Shown: positions 8,794-18,175 of the stretch, piece by piece
How the letters are laid out: every line of letters starts with the position of its first letter
How positions within the stretch are numbered: position 1 is the stretch's first letter
NCBI RefSeq assembly: GCF_014838825.1
Contig: NZ_JACYMO010000005.1
Location: 186,001 to 250,000 of the forward strand
DNA: 64,000 nt
DNA from: Erwinia persicina
Lineage (GTDB): Bacteria > Pseudomonadota > Gammaproteobacteria > Enterobacterales > Enterobacteriaceae
Reading direction: 5' to 3'
Program-made: the position numbers and the translations under genes
The notes under the pieces: model-generated
Told to the model about the DNA's origin: nothing
What the model saw: the letters and a program-made list of their open reading frames with translations, nothing else
Database searches by the model: none

Positions 8794-10734
8794 ATGGGCA
8801 AGATCAGATTAACCACAGCACAGGCTCTGGTCAGATTCCTGGATAACCAGTATCTGTCGGTAGATGGCGTTGAAACCAAATTTGTTAAAGGGATCTTTGC
8901 CATCTTCGGTCACGGCAACGTGCTCGGCTTAGGCCAGGCGCTGGAGCAGGACAGCGGCGATATGGTGGTGTATCAGGGGCGAAATGAGCAGGGTATGGCG
9001 CATGCGGCTATCGGTTTTGCCAAGCAGAAACTTCGCCGAGAGATCATTGCCTGTACCTCCTCCGTCGGGCCGGGTGCCGCCAACATGATCACCGCGGCTG
9101 CCACCGCCACGGCGAACCGTATTCCTTTACTGCTGCTGCCGGGCGATGTCTTTGCCACTCGCCAGCCCGACCCGGTTTTACAGCAGATTGAACAGAGTCA
9201 CGATCTCAGCATCAGCACCAATGATGCCTTCCGCGCCGTCAGCAAATACTGGGACCGCGTCAGCCGCCCGGAACAGTTGATGACCGCCTGTATCAATGCC
9301 ATGCGCGTACTGACCGACCCGGCAGATACCGGTGCCGTAACAATCTCGCTTCCGCAGGATGTGCAGGGTGAAGCCTATGACTTCCCGGACTACTTCTTCC
9401 AGAAACGCGTACACCGTCTGGAACGCCGTCTGCCAACCGAAGGCCAGCTGGCCGATGCGCTGGCGCTGATTGCCGGTAAGAAAAAACCGATGATTATCTG
9501 CGGCGGCGGGGTGAAATACTCCGGTGCAGGCGATGCGCTGCGCGCTTTTGCGGAACGCTACAATATCCCGTTTGCGGAAACCCAGGCGGGTAAAGGTACC
9601 ATTGTTTCTGACCATCCGCTGAATGTGGGGGGCGTCGGTGAGACGGGCTGTCTGGCCGCCAACCTGCTGGCTAAAGAGGCGGACCTGGTGATCGGTATCG
9701 GCACGCGTTACACCGACTTTACCACCGCCTCAAAGTGGATCTTCCAGAATCCTGAGGTCAGCTACATCAACATCAACGTCAGTAACTTTGATGCCTACAA
9801 GCTTGATGCCGTGCAGGTCGTTGCGGATGCGCAGGAAGCCCTGACCGCGATTGACAGCCGCCTGGCGGAAACCGGCTTCAGCCACGGCTGGGGAGAAAAA
9901 GTGGGGCAGGCGCAAAGCAAGCTACTGAAAGAAACGCAGCGCGTTTACAGCTCTGTCTACAGCGGAACTGATTACGTGCCGGAAATAGATGACCATATGG
10001 ATCGCGACGCGGTGTGGGCCGAGTTTAATCGCCTGACCGACTCGTTCCTGACCCAGTGCAGCGTTCTGGGTACGCTCAATGAACATCTCCCAAAGGATGC
10101 AGTGATTGTGGCGGCCGCGGGCAGCCTGCCGGGCGACCTGCAACGCATGTGGCGCACCAAAGATTACAACAGCTATCACGTCGAGTATGGCTACTCCTGC
10201 ATGGGTTACGAAGTCAACGCTTCCCTGGGCGTTAAGCTCGCGGAACCGCAGCGTGAGGTTTACACCCTGGTGGGGGATGGCTCCTTTATGATGCTGCACT
10301 CCGAGCTGGTGACCTCAATCCAGGAGGGGGCGAAGATCAACGTCATCCTGCTGGATAACATGACCAATGGCTGCATTAATAACTTGCAGATGGAACACGG
10401 TATGGACAGTTTCACCACCGAGTTCCGCTTCCGTAATGCCAACGGCGGCAAGCTGAACGGCGGTTTTGTGCCGGTCGACTTTGCGGCGATTGCCGCAGGT
10501 TACGGTTGCAAAACCTATCGTGTCACCACGCTTGAGCAGCTGGAGGCGGCGTTGACCGATGCGCAGAAACAGACCGTATCAACGCTTATCGATATTAAAG
10601 TTCTGCCAAAAACCATGATTCACAAGTACTTCAGCTGGTGGCGCGTAGGTGGTGCCCAGGTGTCCCAATCAGAGCGCGTAGACGCCGTGGCCCGGATGCT
10701 GAACGAACATATCGACCAGGCGCGTGAATATTAA
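8794..10734 (+). CDS. iolD: trihydroxycyclohexane-1,2-dione (diketo-inositol) hydrolase
   Basis: A 646-residue ThDP-dependent enzyme that opens the inositol ring: 3D-(3,5/4)-trihydroxycyclohexane-1,2-dione plus water gives 5-deoxy-glucuronate. Domain order is TPP_enzyme_N (about 20-190, activating Glu in [11 protein letters not shown]), a central nucleotide-fold domain (about 215-350; [13 protein letters not shown]) and TPP_enzyme_C (about 420-600, [12 protein letters not shown] with the following NMTNGCINN as the diphosphate/metal motif). Start ATG 8794 follows a GGAAGAG ribosome site. It is the first gene of a plus-strand group (iolD, then iolG-iolH-iolE) interrupted by an ERIC element. Length matches the family's roughly 640. 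Confidence 0.95.
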   Translation: MGKIRLTTAQALVRFLDNQYLSVDGVETKFVKGIFAIFGHGNVLGLGQALEQDSGDMVVYQGRNEQGMAHAAIGFAKQKLRREIIACTSSVGPGAANMITAAATATANRIPLLLLPGDVFATRQPDPVLQQIEQSHDLSISTNDAFRAVSKYWDRVSRPEQLMTACINAMRVLTDPADTGAVTISLPQDVQGEAYDFPDYFFQKRVHRLERRLPTEGQLADALALIAGKKKPMIICGGGVKYSGAGDALRAFAERYNIPFAETQAGKGTIVSDHPLNVGGVGETGCLAANLLAKEADLVIGIGTRYTDFTTASKWIFQNPEVSYININVSNFDAYKLDAVQVVADAQEALTAIDSRLAETGFSHGWGEKVGQAQSKLLKETQRVYSSVYSGTDYVPEIDDHMDRDAVWAEFNRLTDSFLTQCSVLGTLNEHLPKDAVIVAAAGSLPGDLQRMWRTKDYNSYHVEYGYSCMGYEVNASLGVKLAEPQREVYTLVGDGSFMMLHSELVTSIQEGAKINVILLDNMTNGCINNLQMEHGMDSFTTEFRFRNANGGKLNGGFVPVDFAAIAAGYGCKTYRVTTLEQLEAALTDAQKQTVSTLIDIKVLPKTMIHKYFSWWRVGGAQVSQSERVDAVARMLNEHIDQAREY

Positions 10735-10735
10735 T

Positions 10736-10862
10736 TATACCCTTCATTCTTCACGCTGCAGGTGCGTTGGCTGCGCCTGTTCACCCCAGTCACATAGTTA
10801 TCTATGCTCCTGGGGATTCGCAGGCTTGCCGCCTTCCTGCAGCGAGAATTATTTTGGGTATA
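10736..10862. repeat. ERIC element (127 bp)
   Basis: Starts TATACCC and ends GGGTATA, exactly 127 bp, the standard ERIC length. It carries the core GCTCCTGGGGATTC and its inverted partner CACCCCAGTCACATA. The central region is a long imperfect inverted repeat that should fold in RNA. It begins 2 bp after the iolD stop and ends 71 bp before iolG, so a transcript running from iolD to iolG would carry the folded element. Confidence 0.95.
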
Positions 10863-10933
10863 AACATTTGTTGTTTATTTAACGGGCATTTTTATTTCGC
10901 CCGCTCTTATCCCCCTACATGTAAGGACCTGTT

Positions 10934-11947
10934 ATGACTTTAAAATTAGGTGTAATCGGAACGGGCGCCATCGGCCAGGAACATATTCGTCGTTGCAGCA
11001 AAGTGCTGCAGGGTGCGCAGGTGGTTGCCGTCTCTGATATCAACGTGGACGGTGCCAAAGCTGCGCTGGCGCGTATCGGTATTGACGCCGAGGTGTTTGC
11101 TAACGGCCACGATGTGGTGACGTCACCGAACGTGGACGCCGTGCTGGTCACCTCCTGGGATCCGACGCACGAAGAGTTCACCCTGGCGGCCATCGCCGCA
11201 GGCAAGCCGGTTTTCTGTGAAAAACCGCTGGCGATGAGTGCGGAAGGCTGCCGCCGCGTGGTGGATGCCGAAATCAAATTCGGCAAGCGTCTGGTGCAGG
11301 TAGGCTTTATGCGCCCGTACGACAGCGGCTATCGTGCGCTGAAAGACGTGATCACCAAAGGGGAAATCGGCGAGCCGCTGATGCTGCACTGTGCGCACCG
11401 TAACCCGACGGTACCAGAGAGCTACACCACCGATATGGCCATCACCAACACACTGATCCACGAACTGGATGTGCTGCGCTGGCTGACCGAAGATGATTAC
11501 AAATCGGTGCAGGTGGTGTTCCCACGCTCTACCTCGAAAACGCACAGCAAACTGCGCGACCCGCAGGTGGTGCTGTTTGAAACCCGTAAGGGCATCCGCA
11601 TCGACGTTGAGATCTTCGTTAACTGTGCCTACGGTTACGACATTCAGTGTGAAGTGGTGGGTGAAGAGGGCATCGCTAAACTGCCAGAGCCTTCAGCCGT
11701 GCAGATGCGTAAAGACGCCAAGCTGTCGACGTCAATCCTGACCGACTGGAAAGATCGCTTCATCGATGCCTACGACGTGGAACTGCAGGCGTTTATCAAC
11801 GATGCCACCGCTGGCACACTGACCGGGCCATCCGCCTGGGACGGCTATGCTGCCTCTGTGGCTGCCGATGCCTGTCTGAAAGCGCAGGAGAGCGGTGCGA
11901 TTGAGCCGGTGGAACTGCCAGAGCGTCCCGCCTTCTACGCTAAATAA
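10934..11947 (+). CDS. iolG: myo-inositol 2-dehydrogenase
   Basis: A 337-residue GFO/IDH/MocA oxidoreductase making scyllo-inosose from myo-inositol with NAD+. Residues 1-120 form the Rossmann domain (GVIGTGAIG at 6-14), with Lys97 in CEKPLA. The C-terminal domain carries [18 protein letters not shown] and His176 in TLIHELDV. It aligns closely with B. subtilis IolG (337 versus 344 residues). The residue aligned with that enzyme's catalytic Asp172 is Asn here (codon AAC, 11447-11449); other homologues can have Glu. Activity on D-chiro-inositol or other polyols is possible. It is the first gene of iolGHE, preceded by an AAGGA ribosome site. Confidence 0.93.
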   Translation: MTLKLGVIGTGAIGQEHIRRCSKVLQGAQVVAVSDINVDGAKAALARIGIDAEVFANGHDVVTSPNVDAVLVTSWDPTHEEFTLAAIAAGKPVFCEKPLAMSAEGCRRVVDAEIKFGKRLVQVGFMRPYDSGYRALKDVITKGEIGEPLMLHCAHRNPTVPESYTTDMAITNTLIHELDVLRWLTEDDYKSVQVVFPRSTSKTHSKLRDPQVVLFETRKGIRIDVEIFVNCAYGYDIQCEVVGEEGIAKLPEPSAVQMRKDAKLSTSILTDWKDRFIDAYDVELQAFINDATAGTLTGPSAWDGYAASVAADACLKAQESGAIEPVELPERPAFYAK

Positions 11948-12042
11948 ATTTTTGGGCGTCTGCAGCGGGCGCGCTCAACCCCCCGTCATCACGGCGGGGG
12001 ATCACCGCAAAACAGCGTACTGATTTATTCACGGAGAGTCTG

Positions 12043-12927
12043 ATGAAAATTGCCTTTGATGTTGATGTCATCCGGGATATGGGCATCACAAAAATGGTTC
12101 ACCAGGTGGCTGACTGGGGCTACAAATATATCGAACAGTCCCCGCATCCACAGATCAACCCGTTCTATAAGCATCCTAAAGCCAGTCGCGAGATCATTAC
12201 CGAGTACAAAAACGCGCTGCGTGAGACCGGGCTGGAGATCTCCTCATTTATCGTGGTGTACCGCTGGTCCGGTCCGGATGAAGCGCGCCGTCAGGCCGCT
12301 GTCAGAAACTGGAAACGAATGATTGAGATCGCCGTGGAAACCGGCGTACAGGTAATCAATACCGAGCTTTCCGGTAATCCGAACGAGCCTGAAATCTGTG
12401 AAGAGATGTTCTACCGGTCGATGGAAGAACTGCTGCCGATCGTTGAACGCGAAGGCATCCGCATCGAAATCCAGTCCCATCCGTGGGATTTCTGCGAAGA
12501 GAGCAACGAAACCGCCGACATGGTGAAATCGTTCCGCAGCGAGAACGTCAAGTATCTTTACAGCGTGCCGCATACCTTCTTTTACGACAAAGGAAAGGGG
12601 GATGTGAAAAGCATGCTGGAGTATTCCGGCATCGATCTGTCGCACGTCCTGATTGCCGACACCATGAACCACACCAAACACTGCCGCTATATTGTCAACC
12701 CGCCGGGCGTGGATGCGACGATCCACCAGCATGTAGGCGTGGGCGAAGGAGAGGTCGATTTTCAGACGCTGTTCCAGACGCTGCGCGATATGGACTTTGC
12801 TAACCGCACCTTCAAAGTTGGCGGCGAGTCGATTATTGCCTCGTCACTGTTTGGCTACCCGGAAAAAATGAACCGTCAGGCAGTCGAAACGCGCGAACTG
12901 ATCGAACGTGAACTGCTGAGAAAATAA
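12043..12927 (+). CDS. iolH: IolH-type TIM barrel protein
   Basis: A 294-residue xylose-isomerase-like TIM barrel that resembles B. subtilis IolH from its N-terminus (MKIAFDVDVIRDMGI) through YRWSGPDEARRQAAVRNWKR, SMEELLPIVEREGI and RYIVNPPGVDATIHQHVGVGEGEV. Likely metal-site residues are Glu in INTELSG, Glu/His in IEIQSHPWDF, His in HQHVGVGEGE and Glu in KVGGESI. The biochemical role of IolH is not settled in any organism I know; an isomerase or epimerase on an inositol intermediate is likely. It lies 95 bp after iolG and 44 bp before iolE, so it is probably in one transcript. It is one of three TIM-barrel enzymes of this superfamily in the island, with iolI and iolE. Confidence 0.85.
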   Translation: MKIAFDVDVIRDMGITKMVHQVADWGYKYIEQSPHPQINPFYKHPKASREIITEYKNALRETGLEISSFIVVYRWSGPDEARRQAAVRNWKRMIEIAVETGVQVINTELSGNPNEPEICEEMFYRSMEELLPIVEREGIRIEIQSHPWDFCEESNETADMVKSFRSENVKYLYSVPHTFFYDKGKGDVKSMLEYSGIDLSHVLIADTMNHTKHCRYIVNPPGVDATIHQHVGVGEGEVDFQTLFQTLRDMDFANRTFKVGGESIIASSLFGYPEKMNRQAVETRELIERELLRK

Positions 12928-12971
12928 TGCAGGGCGGCGAGTGCCGCCCGGTGAACCCCTGAGGCAACACC

Positions 12972-13868
12972 ATGAACAAAGATAACGTCAGACTGGCGAT
13001 TGCGCCGATTGGCTGGACCAACGATGACATGCCGGAACTTGGCAAAGAGAATACCTTCCAGCAGATCGTCAGTGAAATGGCGCTGGCGGGTTTTACCGGC
13101 AGTGAAGTAGGCAGCAAGTACCCGCGCGACCCGGCGATCCTGAAGCCGATGCTCGATATCCGGGGCATTGAAATCGTCAATGCCTGGTTCAGCACCTTCT
13201 TTGCCAACGGCGATAAAGCCAAAACCATTGATGAATTCATTAACCATCGTGATTTCCTGCACGCGATGGGGGCGAAAGTGATTGGCTGTTCAGAGCAGAG
13301 CCTGAGCATCCAGGGGACGACCAAAGCCGTACTGGAAGAGAAGCCACACTTTACTGATGAACAGTGGCGTCTGACCGCAGAAGGGTACAACGAGCTGGCG
13401 AAACTGGCGGCGGAGAAGGGCATGACCGTCGGTCTGCATCACCATATGGGCACGGGCATTCAAACCACCGCCGAGGTGGATCGTTTTATGGCCGAAACCA
13501 ATGAAGATGTCTACCTGCTGTTTGATACCGGCCACGCTTACTATTCTGAAGGGACGCAGGAAGCCATGCTGGCCATCCTGACGAAGTATCTGCCGCGTAT
13601 CAACCACGTGCATCTGAAAGACGTGCGCGATGAGGTAGTGGCACAGGTGAAGAGCCAGAAACTGTCCTTCCTGGATGGCGTGAAAAAGGGCACCTTTACC
13701 GTACCGGGCGACGGCGTGATTGATTTCGATCCGGTGTTCAAAATCCTCGACGACTTCGGCTATAAAGGCTGGATGGTGGTGGAAGCAGAGCAGGACCCGG
13801 CGCTGGCGAACCCGTTTGAATATGCAGTAAAAGCACGCAAGTACATTCGCGAACACGCCGGTCTGTAA
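12972..13868 (+). CDS. iolE: inosose dehydratase
   Basis: A 298-residue TIM barrel of the IolE family. It dehydrates scyllo-inosose to the cyclohexane dione that IolD hydrolyses. Diagnostic stretches are [15 protein letters not shown] near the start, [36 protein letters not shown] and NHVHLKDVR, together supplying the metal-binding Glu, Asp and His residues. Length equals the family norm of about 297. Start ATG 12972 follows a GAGG ribosome site. It is the last gene of the iolGHE group, 88 bp from the convergent dcrB with a strong hairpin between them. This marks the right edge of the island. Confidence 0.94.
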   Translation: MNKDNVRLAIAPIGWTNDDMPELGKENTFQQIVSEMALAGFTGSEVGSKYPRDPAILKPMLDIRGIEIVNAWFSTFFANGDKAKTIDEFINHRDFLHAMGAKVIGCSEQSLSIQGTTKAVLEEKPHFTDEQWRLTAEGYNELAKLAAEKGMTVGLHHHMGTGIQTTAEVDRFMAETNEDVYLLFDTGHAYYSEGTQEAMLAILTKYLPRINHVHLKDVRDEVVAQVKSQKLSFLDGVKKGTFTVPGDGVIDFDPVFKILDDFGYKGWMVVEAEQDPALANPFEYAVKARKYIREHAGL

Positions 13869-13906
13869 CCGCCAGGGCGGACAGCAACAGAGGTTTGCCT
13901 TTACGC

Positions 13907-13936
13907 ACGGGCCGATCGGTTTATCGATCGGCCCGT
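13907..13936. terminator. 12-bp hairpin between iolE and dcrB
   Basis: Arms ACGGGCCGATCG and CGATCGGCCCGT pair perfectly around a 6-base loop between convergent genes. No T-tract follows, so it may act by blocking exonucleases or as a weak bidirectional terminator. Confidence 0.55.
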
Positions 13937-13955
13937 GTCACGTCAGGCGATAGTG

Positions 13956-14516
13956 TTATTTGAGTTCGATGGTGCTGATAATGCTTTCGGCTTCGGTCTG
14001 CGCCTGCTGCTGATTGTCCGCAGGCAGAGTGATTTGCAGCGTCAGAAGTTTACCGTCACTTTTACCCAGCACCACGGAAGACCAGGATGACTGGTTGTTG
14101 GCTGAGATCACGGTATCCAGCTGCTGGAGCTGCTTGCCCTTCACCGTAATGGATTTGTTGGTCACGACCTGCAGCTGTGGGTCACGGTTGCGCTGTTGGG
14201 CTTCCAGGCGACCGGCCAGGACGTCCAGACCTTCGTCAGTACTTTCGCCGTCAATCACGATGATCGCCTTCTGGCCTGATTCATCGGCATAGACGTGCAT
14301 ATTGTTCGCCTGGGTACCAAGCTTACCGCTCTTATCAGACATGCCTGCCGGCAGGGTAAAACTCAGCTTGCCATCCATCAGGGTGACATTCTGATTTGAC
14401 TGGCTGCTGCTGACGCCATTGTCATCGGCTGCGGCCTTTTCATCTTTCTTACCATCACAGGCAGCCAGGCCGGCTACCAGTACAGCGATTCCGGCATATT
14501 TCAGTAAGTTACGCAT
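13956..14516 (-). CDS. dcrB: DcrB lipoprotein
   Basis: A 186-residue predicted lipoprotein. The signal sequence ends in the lipobox LAAC with Cys20 as the acylation site. The body matches E. coli DcrB, with LDGKLSF-like and [15 protein letters not shown] stretches, [11 protein letters not shown] and a C-terminal ITLPAD segment. DcrB is needed for phage C1 and C6 DNA entry and, with YhhQ, affects envelope integrity; its molecular role is unclear. A charged, low-complexity linker (about 21-45) separates the lipid anchor from the folded domain. It is transcribed with the same orientation as yhhQ, 97 bp downstream of that gene, and is the first backbone gene to the right of the iol island. Confidence 0.94.
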   Translation of the reverse strand: MRNLLKYAGIAVLVAGLAACDGKKDEKAAADDNGVSSSQSNQNVTLMDGKLSFTLPAGMSDKSGKLGTQANNMHVYADESGQKAIIVIDGESTDEGLDVLAGRLEAQQRNRDPQLQVVTNKSITVKGKQLQQLDTVISANNQSSWSSVVLGKSDGKLLTLQITLPADNQQQAQTEAESIISTIELK

Positions 14517-14613
14517 CAGGGTCCCTTTTCACATTGGTCGCGTAGAATTCAGGCCTTCAATACAATCGTATTCAGCGCCTAAAAGCAACTTAACAACGGT
14601 TACCGATAGCACA

Positions 14614-15279
14614 CTAGCCGAAGTTGACTTTCACGCCGTGCGATTTTTCTGCCAGGCGCTTCAGGGCGGCATTCAGCAGGACGCCATAGGCAGGCAGGAA
14701 GAACACCATGCAGATAAGCACTTTGAAGCAGTAGTCTACCATCGCAATCTCGACCCAGTGGGTGGCCATAAACAGGTCCGGGCTCTTGTAGAAGGCGATA
14801 AAGAAGAAGGCCAGCGTATCGCTGATATTACCGAGAAACATGGCGGCTGCCGGAGCCATCCACCACGCGGCTTTCTGACGCAGGCGGTTAAAAACGTGAA
14901 TGTCGAGGATCTGACCGAGCGCGTAGGCCATAAAGCTGGCGCAGGCGATGCGGGCGACAAACAGGTTCATCTCTTCCAGCGCCGCAAATCCCTGCCATTC
15001 ACCCTGATAAAACAGGGCCGAGATGGCATAGGAGATAAACAGGGCCGGGACCATCACCGCGAGAATAATACGCCGGGCCAGCGGAGCGCCAAAAATACGT
15101 ACCGTCAGGTCAGTGGCCAGGAAGATAAACGGGAAGCTGAAGGCACCCCAGGTGGTGTGCAGGCCAAAAATAGCCACGGGCAGCTGCACCAGATAATTAC
15201 TGGAGGTGATCACCAGCAGATGGAACAGGGACAGCCAGACCAGCGCATGGGTGCGCTGACGCGTTGAAAAAGCAATCAT
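14614..15279 (-). CDS. yhhQ: queuosine precursor transporter YhhQ
   Basis: A 221-residue inner-membrane protein with about six transmembrane segments. It is the vitamin-energising-transporter-like YhhQ that imports the queuosine precursors preQ0 and preQ1. The segments LFHLLVITSSNYLVQLPV, FPFIFLATDLTVRIFGAPLARR and VDYCFKVLI are strongly conserved with E. coli. The open frame extends upstream to 15429, but ATG 15279 starts at the family N-terminus (MIAFSTRQR) and has AAAGG about 10 bases upstream. It is divergent from tusA and probably cotranscribed with dcrB. Confidence 0.94.
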   Translation of the reverse strand: MIAFSTRQRTHALVWLSLFHLLVITSSNYLVQLPVAIFGLHTTWGAFSFPFIFLATDLTVRIFGAPLARRIILAVMVPALFISYAISALFYQGEWQGFAALEEMNLFVARIACASFMAYALGQILDIHVFNRLRQKAAWWMAPAAAMFLGNISDTLAFFFIAFYKSPDLFMATHWVEIAMVDYCFKVLICMVFFLPAYGVLLNAALKRLAEKSHGVKVNFG

Positions 15280-15485
15280 CGTTGTAAGCCTTTTTAGATT
15301 GGGGTGAGGGAACCCATGAACATGTATCTGTGTTTCGCGCAGGCGAATTCGCGGCATATTACCGCGTTGCCCTGCTATTGCAATGGTTAATTTTAACGCA
15401 AACGTTATCGTGAAACGCAATCCTTGCACGCACCATGGCCGGCGTTAAAATAGGCGCTGACCTTTATCGAATAATTGAGAATCTC

Positions 15486-15731
15486 ATGAGCGATCTCTTC
15501 GCGAATCCCGACCGGACCCTTGATGCGCTAGGCCTGCGCTGTCCTGAACCCGTGATGATGGTGCGCAAAACCGTGCGCCATATGCAGGAGGGAGAAACCC
15601 TGTTGATTATCGCCGATGACCCGGCGACGACGCGTGATATCCCCGGTTTTTGCCGTTTTATGGAACATACGCTGGTGGCCCAACATACTGACGCCCTGCC
15701 CTATCAGTTCTTACTGAAGAAAGGGGTGTAG
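15486..15731 (+). CDS. tusA: sulfur carrier protein TusA (SirA)
   Basis: 81 residues, the complete length of TusA. The catalytic Cys lies in the [14 protein letters not shown] motif, with [10 protein letters not shown] in the second half. TusA accepts persulfide sulfur from IscS and passes it to TusBCD-TusE for 2-thiouridine formation at the tRNA wobble base, and also affects molybdenum-cofactor synthesis. The ORF is open from 15435, but ATG 15486 gives the family N-terminus [16 protein letters not shown]. It is divergent from yhhQ and convergent with zntA, as in E. coli. Confidence 0.96.
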   Translation: MSDLFANPDRTLDALGLRCPEPVMMVRKTVRHMQEGETLLIIADDPATTRDIPGFCRFMEHTLVAQHTDALPYQFLLKKGV

Positions 15732-15815
15732 CGGGCGACACATGTCCGGTCATCCCATGGCGGGCTGACCCAAAAAGAAGGTCAGCCCGTGCAGTAGGGT
15801 GAAAAGGACATCCTG

Positions 15816-18083
15816 CTATTTCTTACGCAGTAACCGCAGGGCGTTCGCTGTCACTAACGCCGTTGCGCCCGAATCCGCCAGCACTGCCAGCCAGAGCCCG
15901 GTGATGCCCATCAGCGTGGTGACCAGGAAGATACCCTTCAGCCCCAGCGCCAGTGCGACGTTCTGGCGAATATTCGCGTGGGTGGCGCGTGACAGGCGGA
16001 TCATCGCGGCCAGACCATTGAGCCGGTTGTGCGTCAGCGCGGCATCGGCGGTTTCCAGAGCGACATCGCTGCCGCTGCCCATCGCAATACCGACGGTGGC
16101 GGCCTTCATAGCGGGCGCATCGTTAATGCCATCCCCGACCATCGCCACCGGCTGCTGCTGATTAAGCAGGCTGATGGCCGTGACTTTGTCCTCTGGTAGC
16201 AGGCCCGCGCGGTAATCGATATCCAGCTCACCGGCAATCGCTGCCGCCGCTCGCGGGTTGTCTCCGGTCAGCATCACCGCATGAATACCCAGTGCCCTGA
16301 TTTCATCCAGCGCCGCCCTGGCATCGGCACGCAGCGTATCACGCAGGGCGATAAGCCCCAGCATCTGCTGGCCGTCGTGTAACACCACCACCGTATTGCC
16401 CGCGTTTTCCAGCGCCTCTGTGCGGCCCCGCTCTGCGGTCAGCATCCCGTCCGGCAGTCTGGCCGGTGAGCTGATGGTCAGTAAGCGTCCATTGACTTCC
16501 GCTTCAACCCCGCTTCCCGCCAGGGCACGCAGGGCAGTCGCCTGCGGCAGCGTCAGCTGACGCTGCGCTGCGGCCGCCGTGATAGCCTGCGCCAGCGGAT
16601 GGGACGATCCCTGTTCAATGGCGGCGGCGGTAGCCAGCAGCTGATTTTCGTCCAGGGTGGCCAGCGGCAGGATAGCGGTGACCTGCGGTTTCCCCTCGGT
16701 CAGCGTACCGGTTTTATCAAAGGCCATCGTGCGTACGCTGCCCAAACTTTCCAGCGCCGCGCCGCCTTTGATCAGCGCACCACGGCGTGCCGCCGCGGCC
16801 AGTCCGGAGGTGATCGCCGCCGGGGTGGAAATAACCAGCGCACACGGGCAGCCAATCAGCAGCAGCGTTAATCCCTTATAGATCCAGGGCTGCCATGCGG
16901 CCCCCAGCAGCAGCGGTGGCACCAGTACCACCCCCAGCGCCAGCACGATAATTATCGGTGTGTAGATGCGGCTGAAACGGTCAAGGAAGCGTTCAATGGG
17001 CGCACGCCGCTCTTCGGCTTCTTCAATCAGGTGCAGAATACGATCGATGGCACTTTTACCCGGCTCTGACATCACCTCCAACTGGACCAGGCGGTCAACG
17101 CTCAGACAGCCGGCGGCGATGGTTTCATTCTGCTGGCGTTCCACCGGCACCGATTCCCCGGTCAGCGCACTTTCATCAAAGCTGGCGAAGCGGCTCAGCA
17201 GCTTCGCATCCGCTGGCAGGCGGGCACCGGCGGCCACTTCAATCACGTCGCCGGGGCGTAAATCGCTGACCGCGACATTTTCCCGCTGCCCCGCCCGCAG
17301 GCGAACAGCAGTATCGGGTTTCAGCGCCATCAGCGCCGTCACCCCTTTGCGCGCGCGACCGGCGGCAAACGATTCCAGCCGCTCCCCGAGCATAAACAGC
17401 AGCAGCACCATTGCCGCCTCGGCAGTGGCACCGATAAACAGGGCACCGACCGCAGCTACGGTCATCAGGGTTTCAATGCTGAACGGCGACCCGCTGCGCA
17501 TCAGGCGCAGGGCGCTGCGGCCAATCGGCCAGACGCCAAATAGCGTGGTGGCGATAAAAGCGATCTGGCCCGCCGGATGATCAATACTTTCCAGCAGCCA
17601 GCTCACTGCCATCATCAGTGTGAGTACGATCAGGCTGAGGTTTTCCTGCCAGAGGCTTTTTTCAACGGCTGGCGGTGCGGCGACATCACTGCGCTGTAGC
17701 TTGAACCCGGCCTGCGACACGGCCTGTTCAACGGCATCACGAACATCGCTGCGGGCATCGACCAGCAGTTTTTCGCTGGCGAATGCCACGCGGGCCTGAA
17801 CGATTTCCGGCAGCTGTTTTATTGCGGTTTCGACCTTGCGCGCGCAGGCCGGGCAGTCCATTCCCTTCACCTGCCAGGTAAATCGAACATCGCCCGAGGG
17901 CCTGTCGCCCTCATCATCGGGGTCGTCTCCCGAATGGCAGGCCGTATCTTCACAGCAGGGTGATGCGGTGCCAGTTGGGCTGGCGGGGGTGATTTTCTGG
18001 ATCACTGGACGCGGGCGGGTGCTGCATCCGTGCTGAGTGCTGGCGTGGTGGTGACCACAACCACATGAAGAGTGCTGTTGCAT
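15816..18083 (-). CDS. zntA: Zn/Cd/Pb-exporting P-type ATPase
   Basis: A 755-residue P1B-type ATPase that pumps Zn(II), Cd(II) and Pb(II) to the periplasm. Domains: a Cys/His-rich N-terminal tail (CGCGHHH, CCEDTAC, residues 1-60), a heavy-metal-associated domain with GMDCPAC (about 74-80), the actuator TGES, the membrane metal site CPC in IGCPCALVIS, the phosphorylation site DKTGT, and the hinge MVGDGINDAPA. Compared with my recollection of E. coli ZntA, the tail has an additional HHH cluster ahead of the CC-x3-C motif. Expression should be controlled by ZntR, since the promoter has the 20-bp spacer and dyad of MerR-family targets. zntR itself is not in this window. Confidence 0.96.
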   Translation of the reverse strand: MQQHSSCGCGHHHASTQHGCSTRPRPVIQKITPASPTGTASPCCEDTACHSGDDPDDEGDRPSGDVRFTWQVKGMDCPACARKVETAIKQLPEIVQARVAFASEKLLVDARSDVRDAVEQAVSQAGFKLQRSDVAAPPAVEKSLWQENLSLIVLTLMMAVSWLLESIDHPAGQIAFIATTLFGVWPIGRSALRLMRSGSPFSIETLMTVAAVGALFIGATAEAAMVLLLFMLGERLESFAAGRARKGVTALMALKPDTAVRLRAGQRENVAVSDLRPGDVIEVAAGARLPADAKLLSRFASFDESALTGESVPVERQQNETIAAGCLSVDRLVQLEVMSEPGKSAIDRILHLIEEAEERRAPIERFLDRFSRIYTPIIIVLALGVVLVPPLLLGAAWQPWIYKGLTLLLIGCPCALVISTPAAITSGLAAAARRGALIKGGAALESLGSVRTMAFDKTGTLTEGKPQVTAILPLATLDENQLLATAAAIEQGSSHPLAQAITAAAAQRQLTLPQATALRALAGSGVEAEVNGRLLTISSPARLPDGMLTAERGRTEALENAGNTVVVLHDGQQMLGLIALRDTLRADARAALDEIRALGIHAVMLTGDNPRAAAAIAGELDIDYRAGLLPEDKVTAISLLNQQQPVAMVGDGINDAPAMKAATVGIAMGSGSDVALETADAALTHNRLNGLAAMIRLSRATHANIRQNVALALGLKGIFLVTTLMGITGLWLAVLADSGATALVTANALRLLRKK

Positions 18084-18130
18084 AACGCCTCCTGACCGGT
18101 ATCGGCGGGCAACACTGCCCGTCGATACCT

Positions 18131-18162
18131 ATCTTACACTCTGGAGTGGACTCCAGAGTCAA
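18131..18162 (-). promoter_or_regulatory. zntA promoter with ZntR (MerR-type) operator
   Basis: On the minus strand, -35 TTGACT (18157-18162) and -10 TAAGAT (18131-18136) are separated by 20 bp, the long spacer typical of MerR-family activation. The spacer is the dyad ACTCTGGAGT/ACTCCAGAGT, nearly identical to the E. coli zntA operator. It lies between yhhN and zntA. Confidence 0.92.
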
Positions 18163-18175
18163 GCGTCAGTTCAGC

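Noticed and set aside
10736..10862. The iolD-iolG palindrome as an attenuator or riboswitch.
   Set aside because: Its exact length, termini and core identify it as an ERIC repeat, which is dispersed and not gene-specific.
1378..13868. The iol island as a mobile element.
   Set aside because: No integrase, transposase, tRNA site or flanking direct repeat was seen. Base composition is like the neighbours. Insertion is supported only by comparison with the E. coli order.
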